The notes beneath the pieces are model-generated. The model was not told the DNA's origin, did no database searches, and worked only from the letters and a program-made list of their open reading frames with translations. Below are positions 33,073-41,192 of a stretch of DNA of 64,000 nt, piece after piece (positions within the stretch are counted from its first letter, which is position 1; each line of letters begins with the position of its first letter). Source of the DNA: Mycobacterium sp. PO1 (GTDB taxonomy: Bacteria; Actinomycetota; Actinomycetes; Mycobacteriales; Mycobacteriaceae); contig NZ_BLTG01000074.1 in assembly GCF_017312405.1 (NCBI RefSeq), forward strand, positions 59,344-123,343, read 5' to 3'. The translations under genes and the position numbers were made by a program.

Positions 33073-34716
33073 ATGGCGGATGCCCGGGCGTTGTTCCGCA
33101 CGCTGTGGCGTGCCCGGCTCATCGCGCCGATGCGCCCGGACCGATACCTGCGCATGGGGATGGCGATGCGTCGTGCCGGCCTGACCGCCACAGTGGGCTT
33201 CGCCGCGGCGGCCCAGCGCTGCCCCGACCGCGCGGGCCTGATCGACGAACGCGGCACATTGACCTGGAGGCAGCTCGACGACCGTTGTGACGCACTCGGT
33301 GTCGCGCTGCAGCAGAAGAATTCGCACTCCGGCCTACCGGCGACGGTGGCGGTGATGTGCCGAAATCATCGCGGTTTCATCGAGGCGCTGGTGGGCGCCA
33401 ACCGCATCGGTGCCGATGTCGTGTTGTTGAACACGTCGTTCGCCGGGCCCGCCATGGCAGAGGTGATCGAGCGGGAGAGCGCCGGCAGGCCGATCAACGT
33501 GATCTATGACGAGGAGTTCACCGACACCGTCGAGCGGGCGCTGCGCGACATTCCGAACGCCACGCGGATACTGGCCTGGGCCGACAGCGCCGACGGAACC
33601 GACGTAACCCACAGCGCCACCGCCACAGTCGACTCACTTATCGAGGCTCACCTCGGCCGACGGCCGCAGCCTGCCAGCCGCAAGAGCGACGTGATCCTGC
33701 TGACTTCCGGCACCACCGGAGCGCCGAAGGGCGCCAAACGATCTGCCGGCAGCGGCGGCGCGGGCGACCTGAAGGCAGTCCTGGACCGCACTCCGTGGCG
33801 CGCCGAGGAGCCGATCGTCATCGCCGCGCCGATGTTTCACGCGTGGGGCTTCTCGCAGCTGCTGTTCGCCGCGCTGCTGGCCTGTCCGATCGTCACCCGT
33901 CGCAGGTTCGATCCGGAGGCCACGCTGGCGCTGATCGACCGGCACCGGGCCACCGGTCTGGCCGTGGTGCCGGTCATGTTCGACCGCATCATGGACCTGC
34001 CCGACGACGTGCGAAACCGCTACAGCGCCAAGTCGCTTCGTTTCGCCACCGCGTCGGGCTCGCGGATGCGCCCGGACGTGGTCACCGCGTTCATGGACCA
34101 GTTCGGCGACGTGATCTACAACAACTACAACGCCACCGAGGCGGGCATGATCGCGACCGCCACTCCCGCAGACCTGCGCGCGGCGCCGGACACCGCGGGC
34201 CGACCCGCCGACGGTACCGAGCTGCGCATCCTCTCCGCCGACCACCGGGAGGTGGCCGACGGAGAGGTCGGCCAGATCTTCGTGCGCAGCTCGACGCTGT
34301 TCGACGGATACACCTCGGGTGCCACCAAGGACTTCCACGACGGTTTCATGGCCTCGGGGGACATGGGATACCTCGACGCGGCCGGCAGGCTGTTCGTGGT
34401 CGGTCGCGACGACGAGATGATCGTCTCCGGCGGGGAGAACGTCTATCCCATCGAGGTGGAGAAGATCCTCACCGCCCATCCGGGCGTGGCCGAAGCGGCG
34501 GTGCTCGGTGTGGACGACGAGCAGTACGGCCAGCGGCTCGCCGCGTTCGTGGTACTCGACAAGGGGGCGTCCGTCGAGGTGGACGACCTCAAGCAGCACG
34601 TCCGTGACAACCTCGCCAATTACAAGGTGCCTCGCGACATCACACTGCTGCCCGCGTTGCCGCGCGGCAGCACCGGCAAGATCCTCCGCAACGAGTTGCG
34701 CAACCGGGCAGGTTAG
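33073..34716 (+). CDS. Fatty-acyl-CoA/AMP ligase, FadD12-like
   Basis: A 547-residue ANL ligase. L-T-S-G-T-T-G-A-P-K-G-A-K is the P-loop, Y-N-A-T-E-A-G the adenylate site, A-S-G-D-M-G-Y-L-D-A the hinge region, and R-G-S-T-G-K-I-L-R-N holds the catalytic lysine. The about 50-residue N-terminal basic extension (R-A-L-F-R-T-L-W-R-A-R-L) is typical of mycobacterial long-chain FadD proteins and may contact the membrane. Two bases separate it from the acyltransferase gene. The stop overlaps the convergent WS/DGAT gene by 4 bases. Confidence 0.87.
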   Translation: MADARALFRTLWRARLIAPMRPDRYLRMGMAMRRAGLTATVGFAAAAQRCPDRAGLIDERGTLTWRQLDDRCDALGVALQQKNSHSGLPATVAVMCRNHRGFIEALVGANRIGADVVLLNTSFAGPAMAEVIERESAGRPINVIYDEEFTDTVERALRDIPNATRILAWADSADGTDVTHSATATVDSLIEAHLGRRPQPASRKSDVILLTSGTTGAPKGAKRSAGSGGAGDLKAVLDRTPWRAEEPIVIAAPMFHAWGFSQLLFAALLACPIVTRRRFDPEATLALIDRHRATGLAVVPVMFDRIMDLPDDVRNRYSAKSLRFATASGSRMRPDVVTAFMDQFGDVIYNNYNATEAGMIATATPADLRAAPDTAGRPADGTELRILSADHREVADGEVGQIFVRSSTLFDGYTSGATKDFHDGFMASGDMGYLDAAGRLFVVGRDDEMIVSGGENVYPIEVEKILTAHPGVAEAAVLGVDDEQYGQRLAAFVVLDKGASVEVDDLKQHVRDNLANYKVPRDITLLPALPRGSTGKILRNELRNRAG

Positions 34717-36161
34717 CTCTCGGCCGGCGCCGGAGCCATCGCCGAATCCACGACGCCGGGGATCGGTAGTCCGCAGACGCGACGTAATTCTGCGAACGCG
34801 TGGACCATTGCGTCGGTGGCCTCGTGCGGATCGTCGAAGGTGGCATCGTCGGACAACACCGCGATGTCGACCTGATCGACATAGCTCCACACTGTCATGT
34901 TGAACGCACTGCCCGCCGAAAGCACACCCACCGAGTAGATCTCGGTGACCGGTGCCCCGCCGATGTGTCCCCGCCGTCGGGGGCCGGGCACGTTGGACAC
35001 CGCGACGTTCATCAACCGGTTGTGATCGGCGCGCTTGGCCTGCAGGCGGAACAGCGTCGGCGCGAGCGGCGGGGGCAGGTACTCGAGCATGCGGCTCTGC
35101 AGGGCCGGCCCGAGCAGGTCGTTGTCCTCCTTGGCCCTGGCGGTCGCCAGCGACGTCAGCCTCACCCGTTGCATTGCGTCGTCGACGTGCACCGGCAGCG
35201 AGACCATCATCCCGCCGATTTCGTTGCCCGTGACCCGCTCCGCGGATTTGTCGATCGCGACCGGGACCGTCGCCAGGATGGGGCGGTCGGCCCGCCCGTC
35301 GTGACGCAACAACAACTCGCGCAGTCCACCGGCGGCCACGGCCAGTACGACGTCGTTGAATGTCACGCCCAGGTGTTTGGCGGTCTCCTTGACCTCGGGC
35401 AGCGACAGCGACGCCGTCGCGAACGTGCGGACCGGCGACACGACGTGGTTGAGAAACGTGGGCGGGGCATTGAAGGGTCTGGCCAGATCCGGATGAGCGC
35501 GGCGTTGGCGGGACCGCCGTCGTAACCGAGTGAAGCCCCGCGCCGCGTCGGCCACGAGTCCGGGTAACCCGGCGATGTTCCGAAAGTGGTCCAGCTGAGC
35601 TTCTTTGAGTAGTTCCCCGTCGGACGGGTTGTCACAGCCGGCCGGGGGATCGTCGCGTTCGTCCTGTTCGTCGCCGGACAGATCCATCAGCCGGGCAAGC
35701 AGATTGGCCGACGCCACCCCGTCGGCGAGGGTGTGGTGCACCTTCCCGATCAGGGCGAACCGCTGGTCGGCCATTCCCTCGGCGAAGTGGAATTCCCACA
35801 ACGGCTTGGTGCGGTCCAGCGGCGTGCTGGCGATCTCGCCGATCAGCCGGTCGAGTTCACGGCGACCGCCTGGGGCGGGCACCCGGACCCGACGCAGGTG
35901 ATAGTCCAGGTCCACCGGACAGTCCTGCAACCACATCGGGTGATGCAGGTGCCATGGTATGTCGACCAGCCGGTAGCGCAACGGGTCCAGCAGATGCAGC
36001 CGGCGCGCGACCGTGCGGTGGAACGCGTCGAATCCGTACGGGGCTCTGTCCTCGTCGGCGTAACCCGACGCATCGAGTATCGCGACTTTCAGCGTATGGG
36101 TGTGCAGGTTCGGGGTCTCGCTGTACAACAGCATGGCGTCCATGCCGTTGAGCCGCTTCAT
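34713..36161 (-). CDS. WS/DGAT-family wax ester / triacylglycerol synthase
   Basis: A 482-residue acyl-CoA:alcohol/diacylglycerol acyltransferase. The active-site motif H-H-x3-D-G is H-H-T-L-A-D-G at residues 142-148. The C-terminal N-V-P-G-P signature is present (V-S-N-V-P-G-P-R-R-R). ATG at 36161 begins the conserved M-K-R-L-N-G-M-D-A-M; six extra residues could be added upstream but lack support. It makes storage lipids at the inner membrane. It is next to a FadD12-like ligase, matching the M. tuberculosis Rv1425/Rv1427c pairing from memory. A 156-base gap follows upstream. Confidence 0.9.
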   Translation of the reverse strand: MKRLNGMDAMLLYSETPNLHTHTLKVAILDASGYADEDRAPYGFDAFHRTVARRLHLLDPLRYRLVDIPWHLHHPMWLQDCPVDLDYHLRRVRVPAPGGRRELDRLIGEIASTPLDRTKPLWEFHFAEGMADQRFALIGKVHHTLADGVASANLLARLMDLSGDEQDERDDPPAGCDNPSDGELLKEAQLDHFRNIAGLPGLVADAARGFTRLRRRSRQRRAHPDLARPFNAPPTFLNHVVSPVRTFATASLSLPEVKETAKHLGVTFNDVVLAVAAGGLRELLLRHDGRADRPILATVPVAIDKSAERVTGNEIGGMMVSLPVHVDDAMQRVRLTSLATARAKEDNDLLGPALQSRMLEYLPPPLAPTLFRLQAKRADHNRLMNVAVSNVPGPRRRGHIGGAPVTEIYSVGVLSAGSAFNMTVWSYVDQVDIAVLSDDATFDDPHEATDAMVHAFAELRRVCGLPIPGVVDSAMAPAPAES

Positions 36162-36216
36162 GGACAGACATGCAACCACCCGAACGCCATGATCACTGCG
36201 GATTCGGCGGAATGCC

Positions 36217-36303
36217 TCAGCCGCCGAGGATGTTCAACGCATCGGGGGTCTTCACGTCGACGGACGCCGCCGCGTAGCGCTGTGCCCAGTGCTGCGGGGA
36301 GGG
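36217..36303 (-). pseudogene. Possible 3' remnant of a lost gene
   Basis: Between the SDR stop and the WS/DGAT start, the minus strand reads an open run of 28 codons ending A-S-V-D-V-K-T-P-D-A-L-N-I-L-G-G then TGA. It has mycobacterial codon use and the look of a real protein C-terminus. It is closed upstream by an in-frame TAG at about 36304 and has no start. I cannot name the family. It may be a deletion remnant or chance. Confidence 0.25.
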
Positions 36304-36317
36304 CTACGCCGACGTCG

Positions 36318-37154
36318 TCACTTCAGGCAGCTGCCGCCGTCCACCGGCAATGTCACACCGGTGATGAAGCGCGCCTCGTCGGAGGCGAGGAACAACACCG
36401 CGTTGGCGATGTCCTCCGGCTCCACCCAGCCGATCGGCAGGGTGTGCATGAGCTGGCCGACCACCTTCATGTCGTCCGGACCCGGGTTCTCCAGATCGGG
36501 ACGGAACAGCTTCATCGTCGGTTCGTTCATGAACAGCGGGGTGTTCACGTTGGTCGGGTGCACCGAGTTCACCCGGATGTTCTGCGCCCCGAGCTCGACG
36601 GCGAAGGTGCGCATCAAGCCGACCACACCGTGCTTGGCGGCAACGTAGTGCCCGGTGTGCGGGTACGCCTTCAGGCCGCCGACCGAGCTGGTCAGGATGA
36701 TGGAACCGCCGTTGCCTCCGGCAAGGATGTGCGGCACACCGGCTTTCACCGTTTTCCACACCCCGGACAGGTTCACCCCGATCATGTCGTCCCAGTCGGG
36801 TTCACCGGTCTTGTCGAGCGTCTGACCGCCGTTGCCGATACCGGCGTTGGCGATGATGATGTCGAGCTTGCCGAACTCCTCGACACCGGCGTCGACGGCA
36901 GCCTTGAGCGCGTCGTAGTCACGAACGTCGACCTCTGCGGTGTGGATGCGGCCACCGGCGTTCTTGACCATATCCGCGGTCTCGGCCAGGTCCTCCGGTG
37001 AGGACAAGGGGATCAGCACACTGTCGATCTGCCTGCAGATGTCGACGGCGATGATGTCGGCGCCCTCCTGGGCCATGCGCACAGCGTGCGCCCGTCCCTG
37101 ACCGCGCGCCGCGCCGGTGATGAACGCGACCTTGCCTTCTACCCGTCCTGCCAT
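36318..37154 (-). CDS. Mycofactocin-coupled SDR family oxidoreductase
   Basis: A 278-residue SDR. F-I-T-G-A-A-R-G-Q-G-R-A-H-A-V is the nucleotide loop; N-A-G-I-G and Y-V-A-A-K are the structural and catalytic motifs. The insertion after V-D-I-C (residues about 40-75, with P-L-S-S-P-E-D-L-A-E-T) is the signature of the TIGR03971 subfamily, whose NAD is bound tightly and recycled by mycofactocin instead of exchanging. ATG at 37154 follows GAAGGA; the longer frame is unconserved. It follows a P450 gene after a 37-base gap, so it may oxidise the alcohol that the P450 makes. Confidence 0.88.
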   Translation of the reverse strand: MAGRVEGKVAFITGAARGQGRAHAVRMAQEGADIIAVDICRQIDSVLIPLSSPEDLAETADMVKNAGGRIHTAEVDVRDYDALKAAVDAGVEEFGKLDIIIANAGIGNGGQTLDKTGEPDWDDMIGVNLSGVWKTVKAGVPHILAGGNGGSIILTSSVGGLKAYPHTGHYVAAKHGVVGLMRTFAVELGAQNIRVNSVHPTNVNTPLFMNEPTMKLFRPDLENPGPDDMKVVGQLMHTLPIGWVEPEDIANAVLFLASDEARFITGVTLPVDGGSCLK

Positions 37155-37191
37155 GATGTGTGGTCCTTCTGATCGATGTGATGGTTGAACG

Positions 37192-38403
37192 TCAGGAAAT
37201 GAAAGTGGGCATGGCTTCCCAGCCCCGCACGGCGGTGGTCTGCGACGGCGCGGCGTTCGCCCAGTCGACATCCCACTCCGGGAACCGCTTGAGGATCTCC
37301 TCGAGCGCGATGCGGCCTTCGAGTCGGGCCAGCGCATTGCCCATGCAGAAGTGGGTTCCAGCACCGAATGTCATGTGCGAGCGCTGTTCCCGGTGGATGT
37401 CGAAGACGTCGCCATCGGGCGCGAAACGGCGGTGGTCCCGGTTGGCGGCGCCCACCAGCATCAACATTGCCGAGCCCTCGGGCACCGTCTGTCCGTAGTA
37501 GGAGACGTCTCGACTGACATAGCGCGCGATCTGCAGCGCCGGAGGCTCCCAGCGCAGGATCTCTTCGATCGCCTGCGGAATGAGGTCGGGGTTCTCGGCG
37601 AGCTCGCGTCGCTGGTCGGGGAAGTCGGCCAACGTCTTGCCGGCCCACCCGATCAGGCGGGTGGTGGTCTCGGCCCCCGCGGTGGCGACCACCGTCAGAT
37701 ACATCAGCAGTTCATCACGGCGCAGCCGCCGCACCGTCCCCGTCTCGTCGGTGAACTCGGCGGTCAGCAGGTCGGTCATGATGTCGTCGGAGGGATGCTC
37801 GGCGCGGTAGTCGATGAACTCGGCGAACACCTCACCGGTCGCCAGCAGGTCGACCTGCTCGTTCATCAACGTCGCCTCGCCGTGGTCGGCGACGCGGCGC
37901 TGATGCTCTTCGGGAATGCCGAGCAGCATGCCGATCACGCGCATGGGCATCTGTTCACCGAGGTCGTTGACGAAGTCGAAGCGCCCGGACCCCACGAGCG
38001 GATCCAGGCAGCGTGCGGTGAACTCGCGGATCTGCGGTTCCAGTGCCAGCACCTTGCGCGGGGTGAACATGCGCGACAGCAGATTACGGTGGATGTTGTG
38101 GATCGGCGGATCCTCGAAGATCAAGGTGCCGGGCGGGATCTCCATGCCGGACTTGATGATCTCGAGAAGCGCCCCGCGCCCCGAGATGAAGGTGTCGTGA
38201 TCGATGACGGCCTTGTTGACATCGTCGAAACGGCTCAAGGCATAGAAGTCGTGCTTGTCGTTGTAGTACAACGGCGCTTCTTCGCGTATCCGGGCGAACA
38301 CCGGATAGGGGTTCATGTTCAGTTCGACGCTGTACGGGTCGTAATACAGGTCGTCGACCGTCGAGGCGCCCGGTAGGTCGGAGTTCTCGGCGCTGATCGT
38401 CAC
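37192..38403 (-). CDS. Cytochrome P450
   Basis: A 403-residue P450. I-helix A-G-A-E-T-T-T-R, K-helix E-E-I-L-R and haem loop F-G-A-G-T-H-F-C-M-G-N are all present. The GTG start at 38403 has GAGAGGA 5 bases upstream. It leads an operon with the mycofactocin SDR: hydroxylation followed by alcohol oxidation is a likely two-step unit. No ferredoxin gene is adjacent. A degenerate copy of the shared operator lies about 130 bases upstream. Confidence 0.92.
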   Translation of the reverse strand: MTISAENSDLPGASTVDDLYYDPYSVELNMNPYPVFARIREEAPLYYNDKHDFYALSRFDDVNKAVIDHDTFISGRGALLEIIKSGMEIPPGTLIFEDPPIHNIHRNLLSRMFTPRKVLALEPQIREFTARCLDPLVGSGRFDFVNDLGEQMPMRVIGMLLGIPEEHQRRVADHGEATLMNEQVDLLATGEVFAEFIDYRAEHPSDDIMTDLLTAEFTDETGTVRRLRRDELLMYLTVVATAGAETTTRLIGWAGKTLADFPDQRRELAENPDLIPQAIEEILRWEPPALQIARYVSRDVSYYGQTVPEGSAMLMLVGAANRDHRRFAPDGDVFDIHREQRSHMTFGAGTHFCMGNALARLEGRIALEEILKRFPEWDVDWANAAPSQTTAVRGWEAMPTFIS

Positions 38404-38531
38404 AGGTGTCCTCTCGCTGGACCGGTCTTGGCGTAAGACATCAGGCTACGATTTGTCTCACAACTCTGGCACCGTGGCCATGTGCGTGTCAATGCCCGAC
38501 TCTTCTGAGGCGAGTGCAACTCTTGGAAAAG

Positions 38532-38546
38532 AAGAATGGTCTTCTC
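38532..38546. promoter_or_regulatory. Near-match to the shared operator
   Basis: AAGAATGGTCTTCTC matches 10 of 12 fixed positions of GAGAATNNNATTCTC. It overlaps a perfect inverted repeat AGAAGA-ATGG-TCTTCT at 38530-38545. It lies upstream of the P450/mycofactocin-SDR operon and downstream of the TetR gene. Confidence 0.5.
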
Positions 38547-38641
38547 GAATGCGGAAGTCTTGTCAACGGCGTGGTACGCGACGCCCCATGGGGCGCGCAA
38601 GCGTTAACAGGATTCTAGCGAGCGGAGAGCGAGATTCTTGC

Positions 38642-39361
38642 CTATTCGGCGGCGAAACCGTGGGAGCAGAAGTCCCACACCTCGTCGGCTGTGATCGGAT
38701 GGGCAGCTCCGTCTTCGCCGTCGCTGCTCGACTGCGCGACGAACATCACCGTCTGCATGGTCATGGCTGCCATCCGCTTGGCATTGATGCTGTCGCGCAG
38801 CTGGCCCGCGGCGCTGGCCTCTTCCATCAGCTCGGTGAGCAGCGCGAGCAGCGGGGCGTGGGCCACCTTGACCTCGGACGGGTGGGACACCAGCAGTCGT
38901 GGGGCGAAATCGGTGAACAGCGGACGCTTGGCCGATGGGTCCGGGCGAGACGACTCGAACAGCAGCTTGACGGCCACTTCGAGGCGTTCCAGCGGGTCGG
39001 CCTGGCTCGCCGTCGCGGCCCGAATCTGGTCCGCGGACCGACTCAGGGCATCCTCGAACAGGGCGAGCAGGAGCTCGTGCTTGCCGTCGAACTGCAGGTA
39101 GAAGCTGCGCAACGACTGTCGGGACCGGTCGACGACTTCCTGGACGGTGAAGTCGGTGCTGCCCTTCTCGATGATGATTGCCTGCGCAGCGTCGAGGAAG
39201 CGCTGCACACGCTGAGCTGCCCGCAGTTTGGCGGTTTTGATGGAACGCTCGACCGCCCTTTGCTTCCAGGCGGGCTCTTCGCTGGGACTTGTCACCGGCG
39301 ACTCGACTGTAGGCCGACTGGGGAGAACATGAACTGACTGTACCGGAGAACGCCTTGCCAT
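38642..39361 (-). CDS. TetR-family regulator, candidate master regulator of the island
   Basis: A 239-residue TetR protein with an about 40-residue basic N-terminal extension. The DNA-binding region is V-Q-R-F-L-D-A-A-Q-A-I-I-I-E-K-G then F-T-V-Q-E-V-V-D-R-S-R-Q-S-L-R-S-F-Y-L-Q-F. A perfect copy of GAGAATNNNATTCTC lies 57 bases upstream of its ATG, in the region shared with the divergent crotonase gene. It is the only one of the four TetR genes here with such a copy in its own promoter, which suggests autoregulation and makes it the best candidate to bind all six sites. The ligand is probably a pathway CoA-ester, by analogy with KstR proteins. Confidence 0.85.
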   Translation of the reverse strand: MARRSPVQSVHVLPSRPTVESPVTSPSEEPAWKQRAVERSIKTAKLRAAQRVQRFLDAAQAIIIEKGSTDFTVQEVVDRSRQSLRSFYLQFDGKHELLLALFEDALSRSADQIRAATASQADPLERLEVAVKLLFESSRPDPSAKRPLFTDFAPRLLVSHPSEVKVAHAPLLALLTELMEEASAAGQLRDSINAKRMAAMTMQTVMFVAQSSSDGEDGAAHPITADEVWDFCSHGFAAE

Positions 39362-39417
39362 AGCGGTCCTCGACCCCCTCTCGGCCCACGTGTCAGAGAT
39401 TGTAACTTCCTCATCCT

Positions 39418-39432
39418 GAGAATAGTATTCTC
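39418..39432. promoter_or_regulatory. Palindromic operator, copy D
   Basis: GAGAATAGTATTCTC, with flanking T and A extending the palindrome to 17 bases (39417-39433). It sits in the divergent region between the TetR gene (57 bases) and the crotonase (153 bases). The core is identical to copy A at 1919-1933. Confidence 0.78.
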
Positions 39433-39476
39433 ATTTTCGAGATAACAGAAGGGCCTCGTGGATAGTCGGACGTGAC

Positions 39477-39494
39477 ACGGTTCAACTCAACCGT
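39477..39494. promoter_or_regulatory. Second inverted repeat upstream of the crotonase
   Basis: ACGGTT-CAACTC-AACCGT has perfect 6-base arms. It lies 91 bases before the crotonase start and is unlike the shared operator. It could bind another regulator or form a small hairpin in the leader. Confidence 0.3.
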
Positions 39495-39584
39495 TGTGCT
39501 CGCTACCGGCATTCCCGTGCGGCCCGCTGCGCCATCCGTGGTACCCGCCCATGCCGTCCGTAACCCCGTCTGGAGAACGCCCCC

Positions 39585-40370
39585 GTGTACATCGAATACG
39601 ACGTCGCCGACAGGATCGCGACCATCACGCTCAATCGTCCCGAGGCGGCCAACGCCCAGAACCCCGAGTTGCTCGACGAACTCGATGCGGCGTGGACCCG
39701 CGCGGCCGCGGACAGCGAGGTGTCGGTGATCGTCCTGCGGGCCAACGGCAAACACTTCTCCGCCGGACACGACCTCAAAGGCGGCGGGCCGGTGCCGGAC
39801 AAGATCACGCTCGAGTTCATCATCGAGCACGAGGCCAAACGCTATCTCGAGTACACCCTGAGATGGCGCAACGTCCCCAAGCCGTCGATTGCCGCCGTGC
39901 AGGGCCGGTGCATCTCGGGCGGACTGCTGCTGTGCTGGCCGTGCGACCTGATCATCGCTGCTGATGATGCGCAGTTCTCCGACCCGGTGGTGTTGATGGG
40001 CATCGGCGGCGTCGAATACCACGGGCACACCTGGGAACTGGGCCCCCGAAAGGCCAAGGAGATCCTGTTCACCGGGCGGGCGATGACTGCCGAGGAGGTG
40101 CTGAGCACCGGCATGGTCAACCGGGTGGTGCCGCGAGACGAACTCCACACCGAGACCCGGGCGTTGGCCGAACAGATCGCCAAGATGCCCCCCTTCGCCC
40201 TGCGACAGGCCAAACGGGCGGTCAACCAGACCCTGGACGTGCAAGGCTTCTACGCCGCCATCCAGTCGGTCTTCGACGTGCACCAGACAGGGCACGGCAA
40301 CGCGCTGTCAGTCGGTGGCTGGCCGGTCCTGGTGGACCTGGCGCAGATGAAGGCCGCCAACAGCAGCTAG
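39585..40370 (+). CDS. Enoyl-CoA hydratase/isomerase family protein
   Basis: A 261-residue crotonase. S-A-G-H-D-L-K-G and Q-G-R-C-I-S-G-G-L-L form the oxyanion hole. The classical Glu positions are Leu (G-G-L-L-L-C-W) and Val (D-P-V-V-L-M-G), so simple hydration is doubtful. GTG at 39585 has GGAG 9 bases upstream. It is a single gene divergent from the TetR regulator and convergent with the FadE pair. Control by operator copy D is likely. Confidence 0.82.
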   Translation: MYIEYDVADRIATITLNRPEAANAQNPELLDELDAAWTRAAADSEVSVIVLRANGKHFSAGHDLKGGGPVPDKITLEFIIEHEAKRYLEYTLRWRNVPKPSIAAVQGRCISGGLLLCWPCDLIIAADDAQFSDPVVLMGIGGVEYHGHTWELGPRKAKEILFTGRAMTAEEVLSTGMVNRVVPRDELHTETRALAEQIAKMPPFALRQAKRAVNQTLDVQGFYAAIQSVFDVHQTGHGNALSVGGWPVLVDLAQMKAANSS

Positions 40371-40386
40371 ATGCTCACGGAAGGCG

Positions 40387-41190
40387 TCAGAGGACGGCCA
40401 GGCGGGGCGCCGAACCGCGCGCCCGCAGGCCGGCACCGGCTCTGCGAGCCAATTCCCGTGAGCTGCCCAGCAACCCGTCGAGGACCAGCGCGCGTTTGAC
40501 ATGATGCTGCAGCGCGTGTTCTTCGGTGAAGCCGGTACCGCCGAGCACCTGCTGGCAGTGTTTGGCGGCCGTCAGCGCCGCCTTGCCGGCGGCGGCCTTG
40601 GCCAGCATCGCGGTGAGGTCGGGGCTCTCGATCCCGGGTAGACGCAGTGTCGCCTCGGCGCCTTCGACGGCGACCAATGTCTCGGCCAGCCGGTGGCGGA
40701 CGGCCTGGAAGCCGGCGATCGGCTTGCCGAACTGCGTCCGGTCCAGCGCGTGCTGACGCGCCAGGGTGAGCATGGCCCGTGCGGACCCGACCAGCCACCA
40801 ACCGGCCGCCCGGCGCGCTTCGCCCAACCGCATCGTCTGCCCGTCGGGCACACGATGGATCGGCAGCCCACCCAGGGTCGGGTCCTCGACCGGTGAACGG
40901 CTCCACACCACCCAGTCCCCGCCGGCATAAGGCATCGGCGGAGTACCGCCGGGTACACCGCCGATGGTCTCCAGGATGACATCATTGAGAATCGATGCGT
41001 GCGAACCTGTTTCGCCGAGGAGTCGGAAAACCAGCGGTATCGCCTGGTCGGGTACGTCGGCCAGCATCTCGGCCCAGCCCAGCTCGGCCAGTGCGGCATC
41101 CAGTTCGGCGCCCGAATGGCTCAGCATCGTCTTGCGCAACGCGTCTTCGAGCAGGTCGAGTTCGAGAGTCTCGGCGTCGCGGTCGGTCAT
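40387..41190 (-). CDS. Acyl-CoA dehydrogenase, short subunit of second FadE pair
   Basis: A 267-residue acyl-CoA dehydrogenase, shorter than normal. L-D-R-T-Q-F-G-K-P-I-A-G-F-Q-A-V-R-H-R and V-L-G-G-T-G-F-T-E-E-H are the recognisable C-terminal elements; the FAD-binding middle domain is reduced. ATG at 41190 has AAGGA 6 bases upstream; ATG at 41196 would overlap the previous stop. With the gene before it, it repeats the short/long heteromeric layout seen at 3379-5272. It is the last gene of the minus-strand operon that begins at 46.2 kb. Confidence 0.84.
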   Translation of the reverse strand: MTDRDAETLELDLLEDALRKTMLSHSGAELDAALAELGWAEMLADVPDQAIPLVFRLLGETGSHASILNDVILETIGGVPGGTPPMPYAGGDWVVWSRSPVEDPTLGGLPIHRVPDGQTMRLGEARRAAGWWLVGSARAMLTLARQHALDRTQFGKPIAGFQAVRHRLAETLVAVEGAEATLRLPGIESPDLTAMLAKAAAGKAALTAAKHCQQVLGGTGFTEEHALQHHVKRALVLDGLLGSSRELARRAGAGLRARGSAPRLAVL

Positions 41191-41192
41191 CG

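Noticed and set aside
39472..39729. Small + strand frame starting before the crotonase
   Set aside because: No ribosome site and it runs out of frame into the crotonase gene; no recognisable motif.
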